A stretch of DNA of 64,000 nucleotides from Torreya grandis. Taxonomy: Eukaryota > Streptophyta > Pinopsida > Cupressales > Taxaceae. The position numbers and the translations under genes were made by a program. A model generated the notes under the pieces. It was not told where the DNA came from. It made no database searches and saw only the letters and a list, made by a program, of their open reading frames with translations. The stretch covers positions 859,501 through 923,500 of the forward strand of contig JARHVA010004228.1 in the NCBI GenBank assembly GCA_037957365.1, written 5' to 3'. Below are positions 48,738-60,418 of this stretch, one piece after another. Position 1 is the stretch's first letter. The number at the start of each line of letters is the position of its first letter.

Positions 48738-49875
48738 AAATGATGGCCTCTACGACCCTCCTACTAGTTATGCTCCTCTTGGTGGTGGTGCTCCTCATCA
48801 TGGTGGCCTTTCTTCACCGTTTCCCCCCTCACTCTACCTCGACTATGTATTGGGCTCAACCCTAGCTGGCCTAGGCTATGCCCATCTCCCTCATAGATCC
48901 TACCTCCCCAGATGATAATATGATCCTTATGGACCTCGAAGCTCCTCCCATCCCAAGTAGGGATGTACCTCGACATCCTCTGACCATGCTATAGACCTAT
49001 AGGGATCTTTGATGTAGATTAATAGTACATCTATATCCAAGGTAGCTTATATGGACCCTACCCACTCTATGAACTATGATGTCGATGTTGTGCCCTCCTC
49101 CAATATAGGGTATGCCTCATTACCATATGGCATCCTCAATCATGTTAGTGGGAGCCTCTCTTAGGCCCATGATATGAGTAAACTAGGTTGTGTCAATTTT
49201 CCTAACCTTATGCAATCAATGTGATCCAATTGCTGGTATAATCCTCTTAGGATGTACTAGCCCTAGGCAAATTTTTATCCTCAACTCACTAAACAACTCT
49301 TATCCATGATATTGGTATTCATATTATACTCTAGTTGGCATAGAGCCTCTCGACCATGGTCCCTAATATCACTATCTAGAGAGTGGTTACCTTTGGTGAT
49401 GATTGTGTGATCTATACTCCATGGTTGTTTCATTGTGGGCAAGGTCCCACCAAGAAGATCTATGCTACTACTACATCTTGCATTTATGGTAGATTTATCT
49501 CTCTACCCATCAGCTCTACTTTGTAGAGTCTATAGACATCCTCTATGCTGAGGATGGCCTCTATCTTAGGCCCTAACTAGAACATGTGCCTCTCAGGTAC
49601 CCATGTAGTCACTCATGCATTCACCAAGTCTTTAGAGTAATACAATGAAGGTACATATACTAGCCATCAAAGTTTTATACTCTATAGGTGATCCTGGTCT
49701 ACCACTAGTAGAGTGTCAGCCTCCTCAAACAACTATGTGGGAACTCTCTCCTAATTGGTCACCTCACATGGCCCATTTAGTTGTCTTGGCCTCTTTCTCA
49801 CTTGTGAAGGTCTTCCTCTGGTGGGATAACTCCTCTACATGTCTACAAAAGCAAACAAGTAGGCAAATGGATTAG
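48738..49875 (+). pseudogene. Coding-like tract of unknown identity in C 3' region
   Basis: One plus frame gives a long interrupted product rich in Gly, Pro, Tyr, Leu and Ser: YDPPTSYAPLGGGAPHHGGL, PPSLYLDYVLGSTLAGLGY, later KVAYMDPTHSMNYDVDVVPS and a clear 76-codon stretch at 49645-49875. Stops are mostly TAG, TAA and TGA scattered at about one per 30 codons, like the decayed genes around it. I do not recognise the protein. It may be an element-borne extra ORF in sense orientation or chance. Confidence 0.35.
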
Positions 49876-51040
49876 TCAATTAGCCAAAAAAGGGCATGAG
49901 CAAATAAAAAACTAGTAATCTGCTATTTGTTCTACCTATCTACCTTTTCTTATCCTTGCCTTTTCTTTTGACCCATTCTGGGACCTCTTGGGCTCCTTTG
50001 AGCTCCTCAAGGACCCTTTTTGGACCTTCACTACCCAAGGTCATGGCTTTCTTTATAAAGCCACAACCTAGATGGCTCGGGCTATGGTTTGTATTGGGAC
50101 ACCCTAAGATCCCCCAAGGCTCATCTTTTATTCCTCCATAGGCCACTGTTTGGACCCCCATTAGTCCCAGTTGCTCTATGTCATCGAGCCCATCAATTTG
50201 ATTTCTTATTTCACTCGATTCATTTGTTGAATCACTTTAAATGAGTCAAATTGCATTTAGGGCCTTCCAAACCCAAAAAAAATGAATAAATTTGAAAAAA
50301 AATATTCATAGGACTTACCTGAACCATCCAGTGTGTTTCTAATGCTCTCCCATGTCTTTATATGCTCCACTTAGGCTTTGGTTACTCCTAGGCTCTCCTT
50401 TGGCTCTCTTAGAGTGAAAATAAGAGTGAAAATGACCTCTTTTCTCTCTTTTTTCCTCTTTTCAGCCCCTTTTTCTTGCTTTTTGTGGGCCCTTTTTAGA
50501 TTTTTACCCATTTTTATGTTCAGATTGTGAAACCTCCATCTTAAGAGGTTTTGGCATATTTAAGAATATTAGAGGCCTCTATTTTTTAGTATGAGGCTTC
50601 TTTTGGCCCACTCTAGCCCTATTTTGGTTCTTGGGACCCTTTTCAGGTCCTCATTGATCTCTCAGGCCAATTTCCCATCTCATGGGCACCTAAGGATAGA
50701 ATTTACTTACTATACTTCTTTTAGTTAGTCATTTATTTACTATTTTTTTGTCTATCCATTCTAACTCCCTCTTTTTCTTATTCATCATGGTTGTAAGTAG
50801 GGTTATTATCTGGTTACGATGGTTTGGGACTTGCTATAGTCTTGTTGATTGGTCTTCATCTTCTCTGAACTTCCCCCCACTTTCCCTTATTACCTCTTAC
50901 CATAGCCAGTGTTGGTCAACCATTATGATTGTGTCATGATTTCATTATTTGTTCCCTTTGTGCAACTCTCTTACACTACTTTGCTTTGAGATCACCTTTC
51001 TATAGTTTTTTATCTTGCATCTTCAACACCTATTATGGTT
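49876..51040. other. C 3' region between coding-like tract and second RNase H
   Basis: Pyrimidine-rich, with many CTCTTTT and GGGCCC-like stretches. ORFs at 49940-50161 and 50748-50939 show no domain. Confidence 0.5.
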
Positions 51041-51045
51041 CACCT

Positions 51046-51440
51046 CTCAGTGGTGATTCACACTAATGGTGATAGTTGAGGTAACCTAGGACTAACATCT
51101 ATGGCTTGGGTTATCGATGATCAATGGGGCCATGATCTTGTTGCAACTAGTTTCTTCCTTACCAATGAGATGAATAAAGCTATCAAGTATCATGTAATCA
51201 TTGGGGCCTTGATCTATGCCTGTGAGTTAGGCACATGCTATGTGTAGTTATTCTCTGACTTACTTTTAACCATGTCTCAACTCACTGGTGTTTAGGCCAT
51301 CCTTAGCTCTAAGTTGTTCCCCCTCTTTGAGGTGGCATGCAATTTGGTCTCTTTCTTTGAGGACATCTAGTTCACCCATATCCTTCACAGGGAGAACAAT
51401 AAGGATAACTTTCATTTTGGATAGTATGATGTGATTTGAT
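51046..51440 (+). pseudogene. Element C second (archaeal/bacterial-type) RNase H
   Basis: One uninterrupted phase reads VVIHTNGDS, stop, GNLGLTSMAWVIDD, then KAIKYHVIIGALIYACELG, LFSDLLLTMSQLTGV, stop, a LFPLFEVACNLVSFFEDI block, stop, and FTHILHRENNKDN. This is the RVT_3-type RNase H order: D-G-x-S-x-G-N-P-G, then A-E-Y-x-A-L, then D-S-x-L-x-x-x-Q-L, then H-x-x-R-E-x-N. The first Asp is Asn here. The Asp of FSD is kept. Four stops (TGA, TAG, TAG, TAG) all sit where a single C-to-T change would turn Arg or Gln codons into stops. It is ~6.7 kb after the integrase, close to the 3' LTR, unlike the equivalent domain in element B. Confidence 0.85.
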
Positions 51441-51672
51441 GTCATTTATGTCCCTTTTTTATAGGAGCTAGAGTTGAAGTTGGATTTTGGAATATGCAAA
51501 ATTTGCACTTTCACCTATGGATCACATCATCAACTTCTTCTGCCACCATCCCTATTCGGTAAGTGTAGGTAATGTTTCCTTTTATCATTATAGTTCTTTC
51601 TTTTCTTTGCTTTGGTGTGGCTTCTAGGTACTACACAACACTCCTTGTTTATTTGAACATCGACTGCTTATA

Positions 51673-51685
51673 CCTTAGGGGCATA
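51673..51685 (+). promoter_or_regulatory. PPT of element C
   Basis: CCTTAGGGGCATA. It abuts the 3' LTR (52581) once solo LTR S and one GCATA copy are removed. Short for a PPT. Confidence 0.6.
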
Positions 51686-52575
51686 TGTTGGGGAATCCAA
51701 GAACAACACACCTTGTTCTGATCCCACTTGTTAGGATCTTGCTCCTCAGAAAGAGCACAATATGATTACCAAATACAAGCAATTAAACATGCGGAATTAT
51801 CCAAAAGTACAAATAACTAGAATTCACAAATAGCACTGAATATGAGAGACAATACACTATCTTGTATTAATACTTGTACAAAAAAGAATAAAATAAAGAG
51901 ACACCACACTCTTCCACCTTGTAGAGGCTTGCCACACCTCAAGTGTACAGTAATTCTTCTTCAAAAGTTCACTCTCCTACCAAAAACGGTCCCAACACAC
52001 AACTCACAAACAAAATTGGTGTTCACCTCTCCAACCAGTCAGTAATAACCCTGCTAGTACCAAGCACTCTAAAGTACTTCAAGTAGATCTCCCATGAACC
52101 TACAACCTGCAATTCAACAGACCATACTTACACATGTAGATCTCCTATGAGCTTGCAACAACCTGCAACTCAATGATCTTACAATGGAAGGATCTTCCTT
52201 GCCTTCCTTTTCCAACTCATGATTACAATACATGCCAATGGGTCTATAAATAGATCCCAGACTTAAACAATAACTTAGACTCTTAGTTTACTAATAATAG
52301 ACACGCAGCTCAAAACTCGAAATAGCCTTTACATGCAAACACTCAGTTCAATAAACTAACTGTTCATGCAATGAACAATTCTAGAACACACAAGCAACTG
52401 ACATCGGTCCCTGTCTAACTAGTGCTGACCGATGTCGGCCGACTTCCTACCGATGCCGATTGCCTTCTGCATTCATCATGACTGATGCCAGTTATACTGT
52501 CGACACTGGTACTTCTAGACTCAGCAACCTCTCCATGTCTCCAACAAGTTGAAGCTTTTAGCTCCACAACTAACA
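51686..52575 (-). mobile_element. Solo LTR S of the element E family
   Basis: 890 bp, TGTTGGGG...CTCCACAACTAACA on plus, flanked by a perfect 5-bp TSD GCATA (51681-51685; 52576-52580). It aligns with the LTRs of E (GAGCACA...ATGATTACC; TGAAGCTTTTAGCTCCACA at the end) and has the same palindrome region and a TATA box (CTATAAATAG, 52244-52253). Only one LTR and no interior remain, the usual product of LTR-LTR recombination. More diverged than the two LTRs of E are from each other. Confidence 0.88.
52393..52510. repeat. ACCGATGTCGGT-type palindromes in solo LTR S
   Basis: Units AACTGACATCGGTCC, TGACCGATGTCGGCCGAC, ACCGATGCCGATT and CTGATGCCAGT. Positions correspond to those of E. Confidence 0.78.
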
Positions 52576-52580
52576 GCATA

Positions 52581-54153
52581 TGTAATTGTACTTCCCATGA
52601 CCCTAATCTTCCCTATGATCATATATTAGCTCACATGTGGACTACCTACCCTTGACATCCTACTCTAAGACATCCATCACCTACTTAGACCTCACCCCAA
52701 TCATATCCCTACCCCCCATACATCCCTAGTTCACATTAGGCATTTTACACACAAGATAGGCCTTACGAGAGACCTCATGCCTCTTGGGAGCCTATTGACC
52801 AACCCCAGTTGAGGTTTGACCTAGGTTGTGGCTTGTGTAAAGGAAACCTATGGCCTAGACTGCATAATTCCTTTACCAAAGCTATAGTCTGGGCTAACAT
52901 TGCAAAAATCTCAAATTTGAACCCAAACAACAAAAATTGGTTACTTTTAGGTCATTTGGTAGATTTAGGAGGGGATATATGTCTCTTTTTCATTCATTTA
53001 AGCCTCTCTCTCTTATCATTCCATCTCTCTTTAGATTATAGTTCCCTTTCTTTACTCTCATGCCTTCTTGAATCTCTCTCTGTTCATTATTAGCACTCTT
53101 GAGCTTGATTGGGGATACAAAATCCCATATGCTGTTACACTCTTACTTGAAGACTCTGTTATTGCTCTTAATTTTTCCTGCTTCCTTGTTGGCTTGATCC
53201 CAAGCTCCTAAATTTGGAATTGCACCTGATTTGTGCACTTGGTTGGAGCTCTTACACCATTGCAAGTTCTCACTTCACCTCCTCCTTTACTCTTGGCTCT
53301 TGGTTTGTACTTCAACTTGCACTTAGCTTGGTCTTCCTCCTGCATTTCTTCCTAGCTTGGATTCTTGGTTGGTAAAACATCTACACTTCATCTTTAAGCT
53401 TGATCTAAGGGCACTTTTCTAGGCAAAGTGAAACTCAATTTTTTGTGTAGTGTATATGCTAGGGTTTGAATTATGTTAGTGAAATAGTTATTTTGGCATA
53501 TTTATTAGAGTAGTTTCCAAAGTCTATTGCATTTTTATATATTCAAAGAATACTTTTATGGCTTGAAATGTTCCTTTATTGATTACCATTTCTTTCTTTT
53601 GAATCCTTTCTCATTGCATAAGTAGAGATATACATGTTTAAAACACACTAGAAAACTTGCTCAAACACACTCTCCCTCTCTTGTTAAAAATTAGAACATT
53701 ACATTGATAGACAAAAATAATATCAAATTGGAAGGATAGTTGAAATCTAAAATAGGCATGCTCTTGAACCTTTGCATGAAAACATCATTGTTGTATAAAA
53801 TGTCTCTCATTTGGCCTCAAAGTGCCTTAATTATTAGATTTACATTTCATTAGTTATCACATTTCATTCAATATTATTGATTTCATATTGTTTATGCAAC
53901 CAATAGTATAGTTTTATCCACTTGATTCACTATGGTTGGATCCACTAGAGGTTCCTACATACTTTATGTGCTCATTTGTACTAGCCCCAACCTAGTTTTC
54001 AGGTCTATCTATAGCCTGGTGCAAGCCATAAAACTAGATAGCCACTATAGACCTCTTATAGTCGATAGAACCTCTAAGCCTTTTAGCCTCTTTGTGGTTT
54101 GTTTTAGTACCCTACCAAACAATAGTGGTTCCATTCATATTCTTAAAGCTATA
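52581..54153 (+). repeat. 3' LTR of element C
   Basis: 1573 bp, aligned with 11560-13137. It starts TGTAATTGTACTT and ends AAGCTATA, with CA changed to TA. ORFs at 52809-53093 and 53932-54186 lie in or across it and are not genes. Confidence 0.92.
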
Positions 54154-54158
54154 ATATG

Positions 54159-54609
54159 GTGTAAAAAACCAAGGATGGAGATGTAAAAGGAAGGGAGAGA
54201 AAAGAACTACCTCACTTATTGCATTTTGATTTATCTTCCTAAGAATGTCCCAAAATAAGAGTAGACATGTTGTGTCTTGTTTATTGGATTCATTAAGAGT
54301 AATAAGCCTCATTTTGGCATGGTGAGCACGAGATCAGATATTCCCAAGCAATGGGAGTTATAAGTGGTTCATGGAAGAATCTCAATTAGAGGATTAGTCT
54401 ATGTGTGGAGAAGTGATTGGTCACTTCAGTGTTGCCATCTTCTATTGAGGAGAAGATGTTGACAAATCTGGTTAGGACAAATAAGTTTTAGTAGTGAACA
54501 AAACTTCTATTGGGTTTGTGTCCGAGTAGTAAATGGCATGGATGAGCAACTAGTTGTAGAACACTCAAGTGTGGTAAAATCTTGTTTATATTGACTTTAA
54601 GTGGAAGAA
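54159..54609 (+). other. Right part of the element D interior with PPT
   Basis: Non-coding remainder of D. It ends with the purine-rich TTTAAGTGGAAGAA (about 54596-54609), the PPT directly before the 3' LTR. Confidence 0.75.
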
Positions 54610-55578
54610 TGTTAAGATATGATGTCATTATTCATAGGCACTATTCATCATCACTATTCATGGTGATGTGGATGGTTAGTGATGTGGCTAGGTGATGACT
54701 TGGCATGGCCCATAGTGGGTGGTATGGCCCACAAAGCATATTTGAAAGTCAAAAGAGAAGATGAGATAAAGTGGGATGCATTTATCCACTAAATTACATG
54801 GGTTGGCTTGTGTAAATAATGTGAGGATGTAATGATAGTGGATCACATGTTTTTCCTTTAGGCATTGGTTGTGGGGTGCAATAATTTGTGGGCTCTTGGT
54901 TAGTGAGGTCAAAAGTGGGAATATTTTGACTCACACATGTGTGCACATGGAAAGTGGGAGACAAGGATCACTATGTAATATTGAGTTCACATTTATAATG
55001 GGTTAGCACATGAGTGTGTACATGGAGTGGTCAAGTTGGCATGATGAGATGTCATTTAAAGGCTTGACTTTGCATATGGGAGGACAAGATTCCCTATTAT
55101 TGAATAGTGTCACCACTTGGAGTATGGATAAATTTTATCCTTTATCTTATTTCTCTCTATGTTGTAAATGTTATTTATTAGCATGAGCTCTCCTTTGTAA
55201 ATTCATCCTATTAGAGGATCGATGCAAGCTTTGGGATTGCATGCTTGGAGGTTAGATCCTATAAGCTAGTTTAGATTGATTCACAACATGAATGCTTAAA
55301 TTGGAAGCATTGAGTGCTTTATTTGTAAGCACTAAAGGAGTTGTTATGGAGGAGCTATTGTATAAGAGATTTTGATGTTGAGATTAATATGAAGTCTGGA
55401 GCTGCCATTTTTGCCCATGGTTTTTCCTTGAACATTGTAAGGTTTCTACATAATCTTTAGGTAATGTGTCCTTTTGCTTGTCTAAGTTTTATGTAGCTTG
55501 TACTATGCATTAATTTCCTTGAAATTTAAGATATATTTCATTGATCTAACATGTATTATCAAGACTTTATTCCTAATA
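54610..55578 (+). repeat. 3' LTR of element D
   Basis: 969 bp, TGTTAAGATATG...TTCCTAATA, aligned with 9508-10494 and followed by the TSD AACAT (55579-55583). Confidence 0.92.
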
Positions 55579-55583
55579 AACAT

Positions 55584-56088
55584 AAGTATCCAAGTCTATA
55601 GAATGCAAATTAATAGAATTTGATGATTTTTATAGAATCTAGATATAATATACTTCCATCATATTCCATATCATATCTCCATGCGCATAATAAACCAACT
55701 AATTACTATTGTTTTAGATTTATTTAAATATCAATCAATAGTTATACTTTCTATTTTTATCATATTTGAGTATTATAAATTCAAGATATTATTTATCTAA
55801 GTTTGCAATTAATTCCCCTGATATAGATCTATTTATCACCCTTGTGTTTGTTCATTTCTATATTCTTAACCCTAAACTATATTGACCCACCTTAATTTAT
55901 GGTTAGTCATTTGGTGAACCCATATATATATGCAAACCCTAGCTTATCCTAGGGTATTTAGAATTTTGAGGTTTTTCATTGCTGTATTTTTCTATATCTA
56001 CTATATCATTTATATGCAACCTAGGTGTATCTCTATATTAGATAGTGTTTTTGTTAAACACCTAAATATTCCTCATTGTCCAAGTAAG
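55584..56088 (+). other. 5' leader of element F, right of element D
   Basis: AT-rich leader upstream of gag. It continues the 9416-9507 fragment across the D insertion. No motif seen. Confidence 0.5.
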
Positions 56089-57340
56089 ATGGATCAAACC
56101 ACTGAAGTAACCAATCCTATACCTAATGAATATGCAAATAATGAAACTGAACTACATATTGAAGAGGTTAACATATAAAATGAATTTGATCACAAAAATG
56201 ATGAATCTAATGAAAATAATGAACATGAACAAATGGATCAATAATAAGTACAATATCTTGCTATGTTTTGACACTATATCTAGTAAAAACTTAAAGATCT
56301 TGATGAGATCCTCAACACCATATTGAAAACTAAAAAATCAAAAAGCGTAGATGAATAATCAGTGCCAACTATTAATCATGCTATTAGATCTTTGGGCCAT
56401 CCCCATATACCAATAATCCTCCCCTTGATAAAATAATCACTTCATACTTAGAATAGGGGCATGGGTTATGTTTTTACAATATTGTTCCTTAGAGAAAATC
56501 CTACTATTGCTACGCCCTCCATGGGAAACATTAACACTTCAACCCAATTACTGGTTTCAATTCCTATATCAAATAAAACTATGGGTACACCTCCTTTGGT
56601 GTCTTCTCACATTATTGATCAAAATGTGAACTATTTTTTCCAAATTATAAAACTTTTGAAAACTAAGGTTATAAATATTGAACAAAATTCTATGAAGTCA
56701 CCTTATGTTATTGATTCACAAGAGGTTTTGCATAACCTTATTGCACCTAAAATATATTTGAACCCCTTTCCAAATAGTTTTGTTGTACTTAATTTCTCAT
56801 TTTATGATGGAAATGGTGATCTTGAATAACATATTTGATATTTCTATGCAACATGCCTTGATTATGCATCCAATGACACAATTTTGACTAAATTATTTTT
56901 AAGGAGCCATAAGGACTATGATGTAAGATGGTTCTATGACCTACCAATCCAATTAGCAAAAGCATTAAAACATCTTGTAGATAATTTTTTGACACACTTC
57001 TCTATCAACATTACCGAAAAGGTTTCATGCACCCAAATTGAAAAAATCAAACAAGGAACCAATGAACCTATCAATGAATATGTCTTAAGGTACAAGACAA
57101 TGTTGGCTAAAATTATAAATCCAATGGTAGATAAAGATCTTCAAGACATCTTCAAGCAAAGTTTTCTTGCCCCATTACATGAGTTCGTTGTTTTCAAAAA
57201 TTTCAAATCTTTTGATGACTTATGCCATATTGTTCATGATCATGAAATGAAACTTATCTCATTAAACAAACTTAAGTATGTAGAAAACACTCCAAAAATA
57301 TCTAATGCCAAGTTAATTATCAAACCAATTATAAGGTGAA
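56089..57340 (+). pseudogene. Element F gag
   Basis: The likely start is ATG at 56089 (MDQTTEVTNPIPNEY), which opens an acidic N-terminal region. Stops occur near 56176 and 56310. The open stretch 56461-56829 leads to FSFYDGNGDLE, stop, HI, then the capsid core: LTKLFLRSHKDYDVRWFYDL, LVDNFLTHFSINITEKVSCT, QIEKIKQGTNEPINEYVLRY and QSFLAPLHEFVVFKNF. This is retrotrans_gag, close to Tat-type gags. No zinc knuckle seen. Better preserved than the gags of B and C, with a 151-codon open stretch (56884-57339), although F should be the older insertion. Confidence 0.82.
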
Positions 57341-57899
57341 ACCTATAAAATATTCAAATGAAACAACTATTATGGTTAATGAAGTGTCATAAAAACTTAA
57401 TTGGCTTGTCTTATCCAATGCACCAAGGAGACAATTTTCACACTTACATGAGTCTCCATCTTCACTAATTTTAAGTATTTTATAGTGTCACCTCATATCT
57501 CTCCCTCATCCTATAGAGGTTGATATGAGTTGACCTCTACCCAAAAGATATGATGCAAATGTTTATTATGACTATCAGTAAGGATCTATTCATTCTATGA
57601 ATATATGTTTTACCTTGAAGCATAAGATCCAAAACCTTATCAATGACCAAAAAATTACATTTGATGAGGCTCAAAAGGAATCAGGTTTAAAACCTGGTGA
57701 TCACCAGAATCAGAAGATATTTAACAATCTTTTACAAAACCATTAAAAGAAGGAACCATAAGTGAAAATAGCATATAATGCACATCCTCCACCACATTAT
57801 GGGCACCCATTAGATGGTATTATTGGTACTTATATGAAACATACACTTCCAATGGTTTAGATTCCTTCTATTAATTTCAATGATAGTGAGATTGTGGAT

Positions 57900-58330
57900 G
57901 ATGACTCAGATATTCATTCCTTACTCATTTAGCCATACCTTGATCAACACACATATAAAATGTTATGATTGATAATGGTATAGGCAATAACATTTTCACC
58001 ATGACATTACTTACACACTTATGTTATACATGATAATTTACATCCTTTGACTAAATTTGTTAGAGCATTTGATGGGACTTCACAACAAGTTCTTGGTGAG
58101 ATTGACTTACCTTTATAGGTTAGCCCAACATATGTGATCACTAAATTATCAATTATAACATCCACGGGAGTCTTTGATATGTTATTGACATGACCTTGGA
58201 TACATACACTCTGTGAATTACCTTCTATAGTTCATAGGTGTGCTAAATATATTCATGCCAACAAGGTAATTATAGTTTCTATAATTACATATGCATTCAC
58301 TTGAATAAAAGAAGTTTATACCCACATAAT
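57900..58330 (+). pseudogene. Element F aspartic protease
   Basis: VMIDNGIGNNIFTMTLLTHL near 57964-58020 is the retropepsin active-site block (D-N-G for D-S/T-G). It continues with FVRAFDGTSQQVLGEIDLPL, ITKLSIITSTGVFDMLLT and PWIHTLCELPSIVHRCAKYI, the conserved family order. Several stops. No RT or integrase follows before X2. Confidence 0.78.
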
Positions 58331-58754
58331 TAATTATAAAACCTACTAAGGTTAATCCTTTGTGAAAGGGTAAGCAACATTAAACCCCTTCTTCAGTGTC
58401 TAGTACTTGAGAAACCATTGCATCGAAAACACATAGAAGATTCCATAGAATCTTTATCTACCACACACCATATTTAGATATCTAGACCACCTAAATGTGT
58501 TGCTATTACTACTACTTAAAATAAACCATAGAGCATTTAGTGGTGAGTTATATGAAACCCTATTACTTATATTATATCTTCACAACCAAAAATTCCTATT
58601 ACACATACACAAAGTATTACAAATCTTACAATGCTAGATATTACACCTATACATGCCCCTTGGAAATATCACCATTTTATTACACTAGGTTCTTAGTAGG
58701 GAGATACCTATGAACATCCTTTAGATGAGATTATAGGATAGTCATTTCTATTCA

Positions 58755-60015
58755 AATATTTTAAAAATAAAAAACAAAGTCCAAAAATCCAAAAATATTT
58801 TCAATATTTACATGTTTTATTAGCTCTTTGGCATCTATATTGTTAGTTCCATGTTAATATATAGCATATCATGTATTTATATATACATGTATTTCACACA
58901 TATTTTCAGTGTGGTACAGGCATACCTAGGCACATGATATATGCACTTTTAGATGTTGTGCCTTCCCTCTCCTCATGTCATATGGACATTTAGGGAATCC
59001 ACTTCTTTGATCATGATACACCCTAGTTATATATTTCTATGATCATTTTCCATTATCATGTTTGACTTAAATACTTACACATGCCTTTATCCATGCTTAT
59101 ATATTTTATAATGTACTTGATATGATATATACTTAACATTTTTTTACTAACACATATCCAGGGAGTAGTATGATATGTTGATGTGGTTTCTTATGTTCTA
59201 TGCATTCCTTTTAAATACTTCCTCAAGTGTTTTTCCTTGATTGTTATTGTCTTTCTTGTTTGAATAAATGAATATGTTTCATTTTTTGCAACCCCTGTGT
59301 CTTTATTTTCCTACTTTGACATTTGAAATTATCATTTCTTGTATTGTGGATGTCCCTTTGATTATGCAATATTTGAACATGTTCCTTATTTGATGACTCC
59401 TTGTATCATTATCTTTTAATTTTATTTTGAGTGCTCTTGTGTGTGTGCTTGATTGTTTTCTAAACTTGTATGATTACTATATAGATGTTTCTATAATTAA
59501 AATCATGCATATTAAGATTTGATATGATCACATACTATGTACCTCATTTTTATATCTACCTAGACATGTTACTCCTATATGCTACATGATCCATACACAA
59601 ATTATATAATTATCTTATCCTTTTAAGGTAAGGTGATTACCATTTTCTACTTCCCCTCGCCTCAAAAGGGGGTATATTATAGAGGCATGGATTTCATACC
59701 TTCATAGACTCAAATTTCAGTGGGGGCATGTATAAAAAAACATGACCTCCACACTTATTAAGTACTCAACATTATCAGATTATAGTGGGGGCATGTTATG
59801 GAAACATGTTCTTCATAATCATACTAGTTCTCAGTTTCAAATTTTGATGGGTGCATGTCATGATACATGACTTACACATTATAAAACTTTAAAATTGGCC
59901 AAATTACATGGTTATATTATTTAGATACACATTTGTGAAAGCATTCTATACATTGGTACCATTGTTATACATAGATTTCAACTTGAGACATATATGAGGT
60001 GTATATGCCATGAAA
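58755..60015 (+). repeat. Repeat Y1: 3' region of element F
   Basis: About 1.26 kb that aligns with 62455-64000. Shared blocks include AAAATCCAAAAA, CATGTCATATGGACATT, GGGAATCCACTTCTTTGAT and GAGACATAT near the end. It lies between protease and X2. No coding seen in it. A hairpin array occupies its 3' half. Confidence 0.8.
59680..59877 (+). repeat. Hairpin-repeat array in Y1
   Basis: Four degenerate units of the type AGTGGGGGCATGT...ACATGNCCTCCAC, at about 59681, 59720, 59784 and 59846. Each is a short inverted repeat; the third contains GCATGTTATGGAAACATGTT. Spacing is 40-65 bp. Confidence 0.8.
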
Positions 60016-60367
60016 ATGGCACCTCAAATTGTAAAACAAAATTAGCCTTTAGATTTAAAATACTTCTATGGACTTTAACATACACTAAGATGGACTTTTA
60101 CGGATTGTTATTGAGCCAACATACTATATTAGTTAGTTAAATTTTGGAAAAAATGACGTAATTACATCACTAAATCTATCCACATTTATAATATGGAGTG
60201 ATTAAATCATCCACCTTCACCATATTTATAGTGTGAGTTGACTTGGATCACTCACACTCACTAGGTTATAAGTATAATTGGATTACACAATTGAGGTAAT
60301 ATAAACTACTAAATGGAAACTCACCTTTTATCCAAGGTTGGGTGTAAGTTTTCCTTATATACATGCA

Positions 60368-60371
<4 letters not shown>

Positions 60372-60416
<45 letters not shown>
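60372..60416. repeat. (TG)n microsatellite
   Basis: About 22 TG units, between Y1 and X2. Confidence 0.98.

Positions 60417-60418
<2 letters not shown>

Larger units (their letters stand above)
11560..54153 (+). mobile_element. Element C: Tat-type Ty3 retrotransposon, inserted in D
   Basis: LTRs at 11560-13137 and 52581-54153, both starting TGTAATTG, are flanked by GTATG (11555-11559) and ATATG (54154-54158), a 5-bp TSD with one transition. The interior reads gag, protease, RT, RNase H and integrase on the plus strand, followed by a very long 3' region with a second RNase H. Element B is inserted in gag and solo LTR S at the PPT. Without B and S the element is about 17 kb. Long interior, domain order and integrase motifs (D-F-x-N-K-F, GNGQAESSNK) point to the Tat/Ogre group. 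All reading frames are interrupted. Confidence 0.88.
9508..55578 (+). mobile_element. Element D: non-coding LTR element, split by element C
   Basis: LTRs at 9508-10494 and 54610-55578 are flanked by a perfect 5-bp duplication AACAT (9503-9507 and 55579-55583). The left LTR begins TG and ends CA; the right LTR ends TA by one change. An initiator-tRNA-Met-type PBS follows the left LTR and a purine-rich tract precedes the right one. Removing C leaves ~1.5 kb of interior with no recognisable gag or pol. PBS and PPT style (TGGTATCAAAGCC; AAGTGGAAGAA) resemble Ty1/copia elements, but with no protein the superfamily is only a guess. Confidence 0.85.
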
